From: Elusimicrobiota bacterium
Lineage (GTDB): Bacteria > Elusimicrobiota > Elusimicrobia > FEN-1173
Length of the DNA stretch: 64,000 bases
Assembly (NCBI GenBank): GCA_016722575.1
Contig: JADKIY010000006.1
Location: forward strand, 62,001-126,000
Direction of reading: 5' to 3'
Position numbers and translations under genes: made by a program. Shown here in pieces: positions 47,267 through 55,810 of this stretch. Each line of letters opens with the position of its first letter. Position 1 is the stretch's first letter. The notes below the pieces were generated by a model. The model was given only the letters and a program-made list of their open reading frames with translations. It ran no database searches and was not told the DNA's origin.

Positions 47267-48225
47267 AAAAACTCGCCGCCGCGGCCGCGGCGGTATTCCC
47301 GATTTGGGGGTATTTGCTCCTCAAGGCGGAGCTGTCGGGCGGGGCCGCCTGTTGGGGCTGGGGGACGTTCCTGGCCGCCCTGGGCGTTTTTTCCTTCCTG
47401 TGGTTTTTGGAAAGTTTCCGCCGGTACCGCTTGTTGGAAGACACGCCGACCGCCAAAATCGCCTCGGCCCCCCAGGGATACGTCGAAATCGACGGCCTGG
47501 CCGAAAACCTCCCCGGCAAGTCCTTGAAATCCCCCTTGTCCCTTCAGCCCTGCGTGTGGTTCCGTTATTCGGTTGAAGAAAAACGGGGAAGCGGCAAAAA
47601 TCAGCGGTGGGTGACCATCGATTCCGGCGAAAGCGCCACCAGTTTCCTGGTCAAAGACGGCACCGGGGAGGCCTTGGTGCTTCCCGCCGGGGCCGACATC
47701 ACCCCGGCGGTCAATCGGTCCTGGTCCGGGAACACACCGAACCCGGCTTCGGAGTTCGTGCCGACGGGGTCGACGTTTTTTTCCGGGTTCGGCCATTACC
47801 GGTACCACGAGGAACTGTTGGCCGAAAGCTTTCCGGTCCACGTGGCGGGCTGGTTTGAAACCATTCAACCCTCCCGGGACACGGAAAAAGAATTGAACGA
47901 AAAACTTCGGTCCCTCAAAGCCGATCCCGCGAAATTGCGGGCCCTGGCCGACCGCGACGGGGACGGGCAAATCAGCATCGAGGAATGGGACTTCCTGCGG
48001 GCCAAACTGCGGGGCGAACTGCTCGAGGCCAACGCCCGCCGTCCCGTGGAGCCCGCCGTGCACACCATGATGTTGCCCTTTGACGGTTCCTTGCCGTTCA
48101 TCGTTTCCGGCAAAGGCGAGGACGGCGCGGTTTCGCTTTACCGGTGGTGGAGCGTGGCGGGGGCCTTGGGATTTTTGACGGCCGGGGCGGGATGCGTTTT
48201 TCTTCTGAAAAAGGTGGTACCGTGA
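47263..48225 (+). CDS. GIDE-domain membrane protein with an EF-hand loop
   Basis: A 320-residue protein with two N-terminal helices (about 5-25, 28-48) and one near the end (about 293-315), enclosing a domain like the GIDE/MULAN membrane domain: VEIDGLAENLPG, PLSLQPCVWFRYSVEEK, WVTIDSGESATSFLVKD, FHYR-like GFGHYRYHEELL. An added canonical EF-hand loop, DRDGDGQISIEEW, lies at about residues 229-241, suggesting calcium binding. No RING is present, so it is not an E3 ligase. It is coupled to lemA. Confidence 0.82.
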   Translation: MKKLAAAAAAVFPIWGYLLLKAELSGGAACWGWGTFLAALGVFSFLWFLESFRRYRLLEDTPTAKIASAPQGYVEIDGLAENLPGKSLKSPLSLQPCVWFRYSVEEKRGSGKNQRWVTIDSGESATSFLVKDGTGEALVLPAGADITPAVNRSWSGNTPNPASEFVPTGSTFFSGFGHYRYHEELLAESFPVHVAGWFETIQPSRDTEKELNEKLRSLKADPAKLRALADRDGDGQISIEEWDFLRAKLRGELLEANARRPVEPAVHTMMLPFDGSLPFIVSGKGEDGAVSLYRWWSVAGALGFLTAGAGCVFLLKKVVP

Positions 48226-48247
48226 GGCCCGGGAGGATTATCGTACA

Positions 48248-48502
48248 ATGGCGTCCATGAACCGCGACACCGAATCCCCGGTCGACGTGTACGCCGCCCA
48301 ACGGGAAGAGTTGATGTCGACCTTGATCGGATTTTCCCGCCGGAACGAACCCCTGCGCGTGCACGAAAAAATCCGCCTGACGCCCGACGACCTCGTTCGG
48401 GTGCTGCAGAAAATACGCCACGGCTACGGATTTTCCCGGACGGAACGCAGCGCTTTGACGGACGCCGGATTCGACCTGGACCGTTTGTTCCCCGATCGAT
48501 GA
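48248..48502 (+). CDS. Small hypothetical protein (84 residues)
   Basis: Helical, charged and cytoplasmic, with no known family. Segments include VYAAQREELMSTLIGFSRRN, LTPDDLVRVLQKIRHGYG and FSRTERSALTDAGFDLDRLF. GGGAGG lies 11 bases before the ATG; ATG 48257 is an alternative. A TACAAT -10-like box overlaps the start. ATGA links it to the aminotransferase. Confidence 0.6.
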   Translation: MASMNRDTESPVDVYAAQREELMSTLIGFSRRNEPLRVHEKIRLTPDDLVRVLQKIRHGYGFSRTERSALTDAGFDLDRLFPDR

Positions 48503-49674
48503 CCGCCGTGTCCCCGGCCAAGACTTCGGTCGCCGAAATCGAAGAGACGCTGGCCCGGCGTTTGGGCCGCCGCCACTGCGTGTTGACCAACCGGGGCACC
48601 ACCGCCCTGGCCGCGGCGTTCCACGCCCTGGACCGGGCCCCGGGAACGCGGGCGCTCTTTCCGGCGGCCATGTGCTCGATCCCCGTTTTCGCCGCCGGAT
48701 ACGCCGGTTGGGCGCCGGCCTTCGCCGATGTCAATTTGTCCGACGCCAATTTTGATTTGTCCGACGTGGAGCGGGCCTTGGTCGAATCCAAAGGCCGGGT
48801 CGGCGCCGTGGTCCCGATTCACATGTTCGGAAAAATGGACGACGTCCACGCGCTGCGCGACCTGTGCCGCGCCCACGGGGCGGACCTGGTGGAGGACGCG
48901 GCCCTGTCGCTCGGGGCGCGACGGGGCGAAACCCCCGCGGGGGGATTCGGGCGCCTCGCGACCTTGAGTTTCGTTCGGAAAATGCTGCCCCTGGAGATGG
49001 GCGGCGCGGTGGTGACCGACGAGCCGGTCTTGGCCGCCCGGGCGCGGGCCTTCGTGGCCGCCCTCCCCCCGGAAAACAAAAAACGCCGGGGGGAAGTGAG
49101 CGCGGCCATGAAAGCCTTTCACGCCCTCACGGCTTTCGTGGCGGCCGGCGGCTGGACCCGCCGGGACTTGCTCGCCCCTTTCGCCGAAGAATTCCGCCGG
49201 CTCCTCCTGGCGTCGGTGCCCGAGGGCGATTGGACCGATTCCATCGTTTTGGACGAGTTGGATAAATTGGACGACGGGGTGCGGGCCCGCCGGACCCGGG
49301 CCGAAGTGTATGAGACGTCGTTAAATCATCCGGCCCTGGTCTTGATGGACCGGAGCGGGTCCAGCCTGTTCGCTTTTCCGGTGCGGCTGCCGGGCTTCGC
49401 CGCCGAAGGGTTTTTGAAGTTCGCCGAAGAACACGGGTGGTCCTTTCGCCGCGTGGCCTATCCCGACATTTCGCCTGTTTTCGGGTCGGAACGGGCGTGC
49501 CCCAACGCCGCGCTCATCGAAAAAGAAACCATCGGTTTGCCGGTGGACGACCACCAGCCGGTGTCGGCGTTTTGGGATTACGCCGCGGATTTTCGGGACG
49601 CCGTCGATCAATACGTTCGATCGTCGCCGACCGAAGGGGATTGGCGGGGCCAACTTGAAGCGCGCATGGGGTGA
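48499..49674 (+). CDS. DegT/DnrJ/EryC1-type PLP aminotransferase
   Basis: A 391-residue fold-type-I enzyme of the sugar-aminotransferase group. TNRGTTALAAAFHAL is the cofactor-phosphate region, PIHMFGKMDDVHAL the expected strand-loop, DLVEDAALSLGA holds the PLP-ring Asp, and K161 in SFVRKMLPLEMGG is the Schiff-base lysine. The GG after the lysine lacks the usual GEGG form. These enzymes often make amino sugars for LPS or glycans. No sugar-nucleotide partners are adjacent, so the substrate is open. Confidence 0.78.
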   Translation: MTAVSPAKTSVAEIEETLARRLGRRHCVLTNRGTTALAAAFHALDRAPGTRALFPAAMCSIPVFAAGYAGWAPAFADVNLSDANFDLSDVERALVESKGRVGAVVPIHMFGKMDDVHALRDLCRAHGADLVEDAALSLGARRGETPAGGFGRLATLSFVRKMLPLEMGGAVVTDEPVLAARARAFVAALPPENKKRRGEVSAAMKAFHALTAFVAAGGWTRRDLLAPFAEEFRRLLLASVPEGDWTDSIVLDELDKLDDGVRARRTRAEVYETSLNHPALVLMDRSGSSLFAFPVRLPGFAAEGFLKFAEEHGWSFRRVAYPDISPVFGSERACPNAALIEKETIGLPVDDHQPVSAFWDYAADFRDAVDQYVRSSPTEGDWRGQLEARMG

Positions 49675-49677
49675 GCC

Positions 49678-50292
49678 ATGAAAAAAATATTTTTGATGTT
49701 GACGGTGTTGGCGGTGGTTCTCGGGGCGTGCAAAAAGAAAGGCGCCCCGGGTGGCCCCGGGGCGGGCGCCGCGGGAAGCGGCGCGTCGACCGGCGGCGGA
49801 AAAGGCGGCCCGGGAATCGGCGGCGGGGAAGGCGACGGCGGTACGGGCAAAGGCGGGGGCCCCGGCGGCTCGGCGTCCGCCGGCGGCGGCACGGGAACGG
49901 GCGGCGGGTCGTCGGAAGCGGGGGAAAGCGGGAAATCCGGCGCCGGCAAACCCGACGCGGGGAAGGCAGCGGGAAACCCGGGGGCGGAATCGTCCGCGGC
50001 CTCGTCCAAGGACCCGGCGGCCACCACGCCGTCGAAAGAAGCGGCCGCGGCCAAAACCGATAAGCAGAAGGAACAGGACAAGAAATTGGCGGAACAGCAG
50101 CGGCAGATCCAGGAGCAGATGAACCGGAGCCTCCAGGATTCCATCCGCCAAAATCAAATGATTCTGCAACAGCTTCAAAACGAGCGGGCGAACCAACAGG
50201 CCATTCAAAACATGATTCAGACGCAACGCCAAACGCAGCAGGCCATCGACGCGGCCCGCCAAGCGAGCCAGGCGTCCCAACAAAATCGCTGA
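49678..50292 (+). CDS. Gly-rich low-complexity lipoprotein with coiled-coil tail
   Basis: A 204-residue lipoprotein (lipobox VLGAC at about 14-18). A Gly/Ala/Ser stretch of about 100 residues (GGGKGGPGIGGGEG, GGGTGTGGGSSE) precedes a Gln/Lys-rich coiled coil (about 120-200: QKEQDKKLAEQQRQIQEQMN, QAIQNMIQTQRQTQQAID). The first part may be disordered and cross the periplasm; the second may oligomerise. No family is recognised. It starts three bases after the aminotransferase stop. Confidence 0.7.
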   Translation: MKKIFLMLTVLAVVLGACKKKGAPGGPGAGAAGSGASTGGGKGGPGIGGGEGDGGTGKGGGPGGSASAGGGTGTGGGSSEAGESGKSGAGKPDAGKAAGNPGAESSAASSKDPAATTPSKEAAAAKTDKQKEQDKKLAEQQRQIQEQMNRSLQDSIRQNQMILQQLQNERANQQAIQNMIQTQRQTQQAIDAARQASQASQQNR

Positions 50293-50305
50293 CAAGGGGA
50301 ACATC

Positions 50306-50842
50306 ATGAATGAAAACGTGAGCATTGCCGACAGCCAACGTCTGGTCAAACTGGTGGGGTATTTCGCGACGCCTTTTGCGCTGATCGTCGGGGGGTTGGG
50401 GATCGTCGTTTCGGGCGCGGGCGACACCGTCCGCGCGTTGTGCCTGGGGCTGCTCGGGTTCAGCGGATTTCTGAATCTGGTTTTCCCGAAATTTCTGGAA
50501 AGCCAGAGCGCGGATAAAAAAGGCCCCAACGTCCGGGTCCGGATGTCCTTGAACGTGCTGGTCAACGCCCTGTTGGTCTATCTCTTGGGTGTGGATTTCC
50601 CGTCCATCTGGCTCATCCTCGCCTTGTCGCCCTTCGCCACGGCCATTTACGGATCCCGGCGCAAAACGGGCGTGGCCGCCGCCACCTCGGTGGCGATTCT
50701 CCTCACCGTCCACGTTCTGCGGGGGGACCACCGGTTCGTCCTCTGGGCCGAAACGCTCGCCCGGGTGGGGTTCATCGTCCTCATCAGTCTCATGATCAAC
50801 GGCGTGGCCAACCTGGTGGCCCGGCCCGAAAAAATCCTCTGA
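50306..50842 (+). CDS. Membrane protein of unknown function
   Basis: A 178-residue protein with about five hydrophobic helices (about 18-36, 42-60, 80-97, 103-140 and 150-170). No conserved motif is recognised. It begins 13 bases after the Gly-rich lipoprotein with AAGGGGA upstream, so the two are probably linked. Its TGA lies inside the first in-frame CTG of the next gene. Confidence 0.7.
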   Translation: MNENVSIADSQRLVKLVGYFATPFALIVGGLGIVVSGAGDTVRALCLGLLGFSGFLNLVFPKFLESQSADKKGPNVRVRMSLNVLVNALLVYLLGVDFPSIWLILALSPFATAIYGSRRKTGVAAATSVAILLTVHVLRGDHRFVLWAETLARVGFIVLISLMINGVANLVARPEKIL

Positions 50843-50895
50843 ACGTCGTCGCCCGTTATTACCGCTGGCTTCACGGCCGTTGGCCGGCGGGGCGG

Positions 50896-53169
50896 GTGGA
50901 GCCGTTGCCGTCGACGGACGCCCAGGGGGAGACCGCTCTTTCCGGGGTGTACGTCGTGGGCGATTTGAAGGGCGTTCCCCTCCTGAAATTCGCGGCGGAT
51001 TCCGGCGCCCGGGCGGTTCAGCGAATCGCGGCGGAGCGTCGGGGGGCTCCCCCGCGGACGCCGGAGGAGGGCCTCGACCTTTTGATCCTCGGGGTCGGCG
51101 TGGCCGGCGCCGCCGCGGCCCTCGAGGCCCAAAAAGCCGGGCTTCGATTCGCCGTGATCGAAGCCGCCGAACCCTTCTTCACCATCGCCAATTTCCCCAA
51201 AGCCAAACCCATCTTCACCTACCCCACGGAAATGACTCCGGCCGGGGACCTTCCACTGACCGCCAACGTGAAGGAGGCGCTCCTGGAGGATCTTCGATCC
51301 CGGTGGGCCGCCTCCGGCATCGTCCCCGTGGCGGGCCGGGCGGAGCGTCTTGGACGCGGGGGGGCCGGTTGGGACGTTCTTTTGACCGATGGCCGAATTC
51401 TATCGGCGCGGCGGGCGGTCGTCGCCTTGGGTCGCAGCGGGAATTCCCGCCGGTTGGGCGTCCCGGGGGAGGATCGGGACCGGGTGACGAACCGCCTCCA
51501 CGATCCCCGGGACCACGCGGGCCGCCGAGTCCTGGTGGTGGGCGGGGGCGATTCGGCCCTGGAGGCCGCCGTCGCCCTGGCGGAAGGCGGGGCGCGCGTT
51601 CTCTTAAGTTACCGAAAAAAAGAGTGGTCCCGGCCAAAGTCCGACAACCTCGACCGACTGAACGACTTTTTGGAAAAGAATCCGCCGCGCGGAGAAGACG
51701 ATCCGTCCCGTGGAACCCTGCGCCTGGCCCTGGGCACCCGCGTGGTGGACATCGGCGAAGCGGACGTGACGCTCGAAAGCGACGGCGGCCTTCGGGAAAA
51801 AGTGCCCAACGACGCGGTGTTCGTCCTCATCGGGCGGGAAGCGCCGGTGGAATTTTTCCGGCGATCCGGTCTTCCGCTGATCGGGGATCATCGCGCCGCC
51901 GGGTGGGCGGCCGCGGCGCTGTTCATGGTTTTCCTGGCGGGTCTCTACGACTGGAAGGCCGGGGGATTTTTGGAGTTTCTCTGGGCCCGTTGGACCTATC
52001 CGGGCGGCGTGCCGGAGGCCTTGTCGCGGGCCGGGGGCGCTGTCGCGGCCTGGGTCGCGGATCGGCGAACCCTTTTCGGAACGGTGGCCGTTTCCATGAA
52101 AAGCCGGTCGTTCTATTACACGCTGGTCTACACGGCCCTGGTGGGTTTTTTCGGTTGGCGGCGGGTTCGTCGCCGTCCCTCGCCGTATGTTCAACGCCAA
52201 ACCCTCACGCTCTTCCTCGTTCAATTGATCCCGCTTTTTCTTCTCCCGGAAATCATTCTTCCGTGGCTGGGCTACAACGGGTTTTTCACCGGCGGCTGGC
52301 GGGAAGCCCTGGGGGACCGGCTGTTCGAGAAATACATCTCCTCCGCCGACTACGCCGCGGGGCTCTGGCCCGCCTGGGGCCACCCCCGGGCCTATTGGCG
52401 GGCCTACGGTTTCATCCTCGCCTTCCCGCTCAACGTCTACAACGTGTTCACCGAGCACCCCAACGCGGTGTGGCTCGGGATTTGCTTCCTTCAGACCTTC
52501 GTGCTGATCCCCTGGGCGATTTATTATTTCGGGAAGGGAGGGTACTGCGGCTGGGTGTGCTCCTGCGGCGGGCTGGCCGAGACCCTGGGCGACGCCCAGC
52601 GGACGAAAATGCCACACGGGCCGGCCGCCAACAAGTGGAACATGGTCGGCCAGGTGTTTTTGGCGGGGGCGGGCGCGTTGTTGGTCCTGCGTGTTTTTGG
52701 CTGGGTTTGGCCCGGCGGGGCCCTGGAACATATCTTCGGTTTGTTCTTCGAGGGGAAAAACGCCGCCCACCGGCTGGTGAACCCCTTCAGTTACAAGTGG
52801 ACGGTGGACATTCTGGCGGGGGGGGTGATCGGGGTGGGGCTTTACTTCAAATATTCCGGCCGGGTCTGGTGCCGTTTCGCCTGTCCCCTGGCGGCCCTCA
52901 TGCACGTGTACGCCCGGTTCGGGCGATTCCGCATCCTGGCCGATAAAAAGAAGTGCATTTCCTGCAACGTGTGCACCTCGGTGTGCCACCAAGGCATCGA
53001 CGTCATGAACTTCGCCAACAAAGGCCTGCCCATGGCCGACCCGGAATGCGTCCGGTGCTCGGCCTGCGTGGCCGACTGCCCCACCGGCGTGTTGTCCTTC
53101 GGCCGATTGGACGCCGACGGCCGGCCCGCGGCCATCGATCGATGGTCGGCCCGGGCGAAGCCCGACTAA
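50896..53169 (+). CDS. Flavoprotein fused to NapH/NosR-type membrane ferredoxin
   Basis: A 757-residue fusion. Residues about 60-300 form a thioredoxin-reductase-like domain with two Rossmann loops, ILGVGVAGAAAALEAQ and VLVVGGGDSALEAAVALA. VYVVGDLKGVPLLKFAADSG near the N-terminus matches the FAD C-terminal loop moved to the front. Then about six membrane helices hold the NapH cysteine motif GYCGWVCSCGG and WCRFACPLA, followed by two 4Fe-4S clusters: CISCNVCTSVC and CVRCSACVADCP. It probably passes NAD(P)H electrons across or into the membrane. The N-terminus may extend to CTG 50839 (YYRWLHGRWPAGRVEPLP). Acceptor unknown. Confidence 0.82.
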   Translation: MEPLPSTDAQGETALSGVYVVGDLKGVPLLKFAADSGARAVQRIAAERRGAPPRTPEEGLDLLILGVGVAGAAAALEAQKAGLRFAVIEAAEPFFTIANFPKAKPIFTYPTEMTPAGDLPLTANVKEALLEDLRSRWAASGIVPVAGRAERLGRGGAGWDVLLTDGRILSARRAVVALGRSGNSRRLGVPGEDRDRVTNRLHDPRDHAGRRVLVVGGGDSALEAAVALAEGGARVLLSYRKKEWSRPKSDNLDRLNDFLEKNPPRGEDDPSRGTLRLALGTRVVDIGEADVTLESDGGLREKVPNDAVFVLIGREAPVEFFRRSGLPLIGDHRAAGWAAAALFMVFLAGLYDWKAGGFLEFLWARWTYPGGVPEALSRAGGAVAAWVADRRTLFGTVAVSMKSRSFYYTLVYTALVGFFGWRRVRRRPSPYVQRQTLTLFLVQLIPLFLLPEIILPWLGYNGFFTGGWREALGDRLFEKYISSADYAAGLWPAWGHPRAYWRAYGFILAFPLNVYNVFTEHPNAVWLGICFLQTFVLIPWAIYYFGKGGYCGWVCSCGGLAETLGDAQRTKMPHGPAANKWNMVGQVFLAGAGALLVLRVFGWVWPGGALEHIFGLFFEGKNAAHRLVNPFSYKWTVDILAGGVIGVGLYFKYSGRVWCRFACPLAALMHVYARFGRFRILADKKKCISCNVCTSVCHQGIDVMNFANKGLPMADPECVRCSACVADCPTGVLSFGRLDADGRPAAIDRWSARAKPD

Positions 53170-53960
53170 CGCGGTTTCTCGTCGTTCACCGACCAGTCGT
53201 AACGAAACGCGGCCCCGTCAAACCCCCCCTTCAGCTTGGAACGAATCGCCGCCGCGTCGGGGCGGGGAACCTTCTCCAACAAACCGGACAAATACGCCGC
53301 CGCCCCGCCCAGGGGCTCAAAATCCTCCCCGTACCAATTCAATAGGCTCGACACGATCAGACGCCCGTTCTCAATCCGCAGATGCCGGGGGGCGTTCGCA
53401 AAATCGGCGGCGTTTTCCGTCGATGTTTTTTCCAGATTCTCCTCGGTGTAGGCGAAAGACCTTAGGCGGGGACAATCCCGCGCCCCGCACACGAGGGCAA
53501 AATGAATCCGGGGATCGAAAACGGCGGGGCCCAGGGCGGGGAGCGGCTTTTTCCCTTGGCGGGACTTTCCGCGAAGAATTCGGTGCTCAATGTCGTTCAA
53601 GGAAAGCCGTTCCCCGGCCGCGTCAAAGGGAACGTCGAAAAGGGCGAAATCTTCGCTGATGGATCGGAGCGTCGGCCGCCCCGCCACGACGGCCAATACC
53701 CGCGCGTTGTAGGTGTTGATCCAAAACGCCGCGCGCCGTCCGTCGCTCCACCCGGCGACGGAGGCCGTGGCGGCCCAGGCCAAATAGCCGTCCAGGCCCA
53801 ATCGGTCGGCCCCGCGCAGTCCCGCGTAATCCACCCGGCCGTCGGCCCGGACCCGGGCCCGCAAAACGCGGTCGAGGTCGTCGACGGGCGATGCCGCCCG
53901 GGCGGCGGCGGCCGTCCCGGTCGCGAGAAAGAAAAAAGCCATGGCGGTTCGTGCGTTCAT
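53166..53960 (-). CDS. DUF547 family exported protein
   Basis: The only clear minus-strand gene. ATG at 53958-53960 with GGAGG upstream gives 264 residues and a signal peptide (MNARTAMAFFFLATG, cleaved near RAAS). The DUF547 core is visible: RAAFWINTYNARVL, LSLNDIEHRILRG, FDPRIHFALVCGARDCPRLR and YGEDFE-type end. The conserved Cys/His pattern resembles papain-like folds, but function is unknown. It converges with the flavoprotein gene; the two stop codons share the bases CTAA at 53166-53169. Confidence 0.88.
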   Translation of the reverse strand: MNARTAMAFFFLATGTAAAARAASPVDDLDRVLRARVRADGRVDYAGLRGADRLGLDGYLAWAATASVAGWSDGRRAAFWINTYNARVLAVVAGRPTLRSISEDFALFDVPFDAAGERLSLNDIEHRILRGKSRQGKKPLPALGPAVFDPRIHFALVCGARDCPRLRSFAYTEENLEKTSTENAADFANAPRHLRIENGRLIVSSLLNWYGEDFEPLGGAAAYLSGLLEKVPRPDAAAIRSKLKGGFDGAAFRYDWSVNDEKPR

Positions 53961-54031
53961 GGGGAGTCCTCCGGAATAGGGGACGATGCCTTTTCGGCGA
54001 GCCTCCCGCAAGCGGGTCGCGCCCCCGGTCC

Positions 54032-54061
54032 TTGACGACGGGTCCCCAAATGGGGCAAAAT
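54032..54061 (+). promoter_or_regulatory. Predicted promoter of the ATP-cone uridine kinase gene
   Basis: TTGACG and CAAAAT are separated by 18 bases. If real, transcription starts after ATG 54050, supporting ATG 54083 as the gene's start. Confidence 0.45.
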
Positions 54062-54082
54062 AACCACGAGATCGACGGAAAA

Positions 54083-55468
54083 ATGGACCCCTCTTCGCCC
54101 CACGCCCAGCTCCACCTGTTCGCTCAGCCCGAGCGGAACAAGATCACCCACATCATCAAGCGCGACGGCCGATTGGTGGCCTTTAACAAGCTGAAAATCG
54201 TCAACGCCATTTACCGCGCCGCCGTGGCCGTCGGCGGGCGGGACCGGGACCGCTCCGAGGCCCTGGCCGACCAAGCGATGAAAGCCCTGGGCGCGGCGTA
54301 TCCCGCCGGCTCCACCCCCTCCGTCGAGGAAATCCAGGACGTGGTGGAAAAAGTGCTCATTGAAAACGGCCACGCCAAAACGGCCAAAGCGTTCATCCTC
54401 TACCGCCTGGAGCGGGCCCGCACGCGGGAGAAGAAGCCCGAAGTCACCGCGGTCGAAGACTACATCCCCTACAAAGTCCTCTGGCGGGTGTTGTCCTGGA
54501 ACGTGGACCACGGGTGCCACACGGTGGAGGGCTTGAACGCCCAAATGGCCGGGGGTTGGAAAAAGCTTATCAAGGACGCCGAACGGGCCTACCACGATGA
54601 GATCCACCACGTGGCCGACATCGTGTTGAAGCGCCTGCCCGACGTCCGGTTGGTCATCGTGGCCGGGCCCTCCAGTTCGGGCAAAACGACGACCACGATG
54701 AAAATCAGCGAGCGCCTCAAATCCAAGGGCCACCCTTTTCTCCTGCTCAATTTGGACAATTATTTTCGGGAATTGTCCGAACAACCCAAGGACGAATACG
54801 GCGACTACGACTTTGAAATGCCGGTGGCCCTGGACTTGCCCTTGATCAACGAGCATCTGAGCCAGTTGATGGAAGGGCGGGCGATCCGCATGCCCGTTTA
54901 CAATTTCAAAACCGGCCGACGGGAAAAGGAAACCAGGGAGTTCCGCCTTCGGGAGAACGAAATCCTCCTGATTGACAGCTTGCACGGCCTTTACGAAGGC
55001 ATGACGGGGGGCGTGGCCCCCGAAACCAAGTTCAAGTTTTACATCGAAGCCCTGACCCAGATCAAAGACGCCGACGGCGAGTTCGTCCGCTGGGCCGATC
55101 TGCGTCTCATGCGGCGGATGGTCCGGGACAGCTGGCACCGCAGCTACGACCCGGCCATGACGGTGGGCCATTGGCATTACGTGCGCCGAAGCGAACTGCG
55201 CTACATCGTTCCCTACATCCAGCAGGTGGATTACATTTTCAACGGCGCCCTGCCCTACGAACTGCCGTACCACCGGGCGCGCCTGGCGGACCACATGCCC
55301 GCCATCGTTGATAAATTTAAAGGGGACCCCAAAAAAGCCGACGCCCTCCTGCGGGCCGAACGGCTCCAGCGACTGATGGCGGCGTTGAAGTCCCCGGCGT
55401 CGACCGACGACGTCCCCGACGACTCCCTGTTGCGGGAATTTATCGGCGGCAGCCGGTATGTTTATTAG
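54083..55468 (+). CDS. ATP-cone domain fused to uridine kinase-like P-loop kinase
   Basis: A 461-residue protein. Residues about 20-110 form an ATP-cone (HIIKRDGRLVAFNKLKIVNA, VEEIQDVVEKVLIENGHAKT, RARTREKK), as in NrdR and ribonucleotide reductases. The kinase part begins near residue 190: P-loop GPSSSGKTTTT with K201, LNLDNYF, YDFEMPVALDLP and LLIDSLHGLY are uridine/phosphoribulokinase-type. A helical linker (VLWRVLSWNVDHGCHTVEG) joins them. ATG 54050 is an alternative start. The ATP-cone suggests control by adenine nucleotides; the phosphate acceptor is inferred. Confidence 0.8.
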   Translation: MDPSSPHAQLHLFAQPERNKITHIIKRDGRLVAFNKLKIVNAIYRAAVAVGGRDRDRSEALADQAMKALGAAYPAGSTPSVEEIQDVVEKVLIENGHAKTAKAFILYRLERARTREKKPEVTAVEDYIPYKVLWRVLSWNVDHGCHTVEGLNAQMAGGWKKLIKDAERAYHDEIHHVADIVLKRLPDVRLVIVAGPSSSGKTTTTMKISERLKSKGHPFLLLNLDNYFRELSEQPKDEYGDYDFEMPVALDLPLINEHLSQLMEGRAIRMPVYNFKTGRREKETREFRLRENEILLIDSLHGLYEGMTGGVAPETKFKFYIEALTQIKDADGEFVRWADLRLMRRMVRDSWHRSYDPAMTVGHWHYVRRSELRYIVPYIQQVDYIFNGALPYELPYHRARLADHMPAIVDKFKGDPKKADALLRAERLQRLMAALKSPASTDDVPDDSLLREFIGGSRYVY

Positions 55469-55488
55469 TGAAATGGTAAAATGAACTT

Positions 55489-55785
55489 ATGAGTCCGACG
55501 TCGATCGGAGCCCGGGCCGCCGCGGACCGGCCCGAAACCACCGATCACGGGCGCCGGGGCCTGGGGTGGAAAACGATTTTGTTTAATTGCGATTGCCATT
55601 CGTTTCAAGAGGTGGCGTTGCAGTTGACGAAGGCCATCCGTTGCGATTTCACGCGCGGGTTGGCCTTGGCCAACGTGGTGCACCACACCGGCAGTGCGAC
55701 GGTTTATTCCGGACCGCGGGAACGGTGCGAGGCGGTGGCGGCCGTTCTGGAAGACATTCGATTGCGGGTGCAGGTGGCCCAGTGA
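55489..55785 (+). CDS. ClpS-like adaptor protein
   Basis: A 98-residue protein whose last 75 residues follow the ClpS fold: WKTILFNCDCHSFQEVALQL, LANVVHHTGSATVYSGPRER and AVLEDIRLRVQVA. ClpS feeds N-degron proteins to ClpAP; its N-end pocket uses the LLNDD loop. Here the loop reads LFNCDC, keeping the Asn and one Asp but with a Cys inserted. The VHHTGSA segment matches the conserved VHHKGSA. It could be a divergent ClpS or a related adaptor. No clpA is adjacent. Confidence 0.72.
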   Translation: MSPTSIGARAAADRPETTDHGRRGLGWKTILFNCDCHSFQEVALQLTKAIRCDFTRGLALANVVHHTGSATVYSGPRERCEAVAAVLEDIRLRVQVAQ

Positions 55786-55810
55786 CATCAAGGATTCCCG
55801 GGAGGTACTA

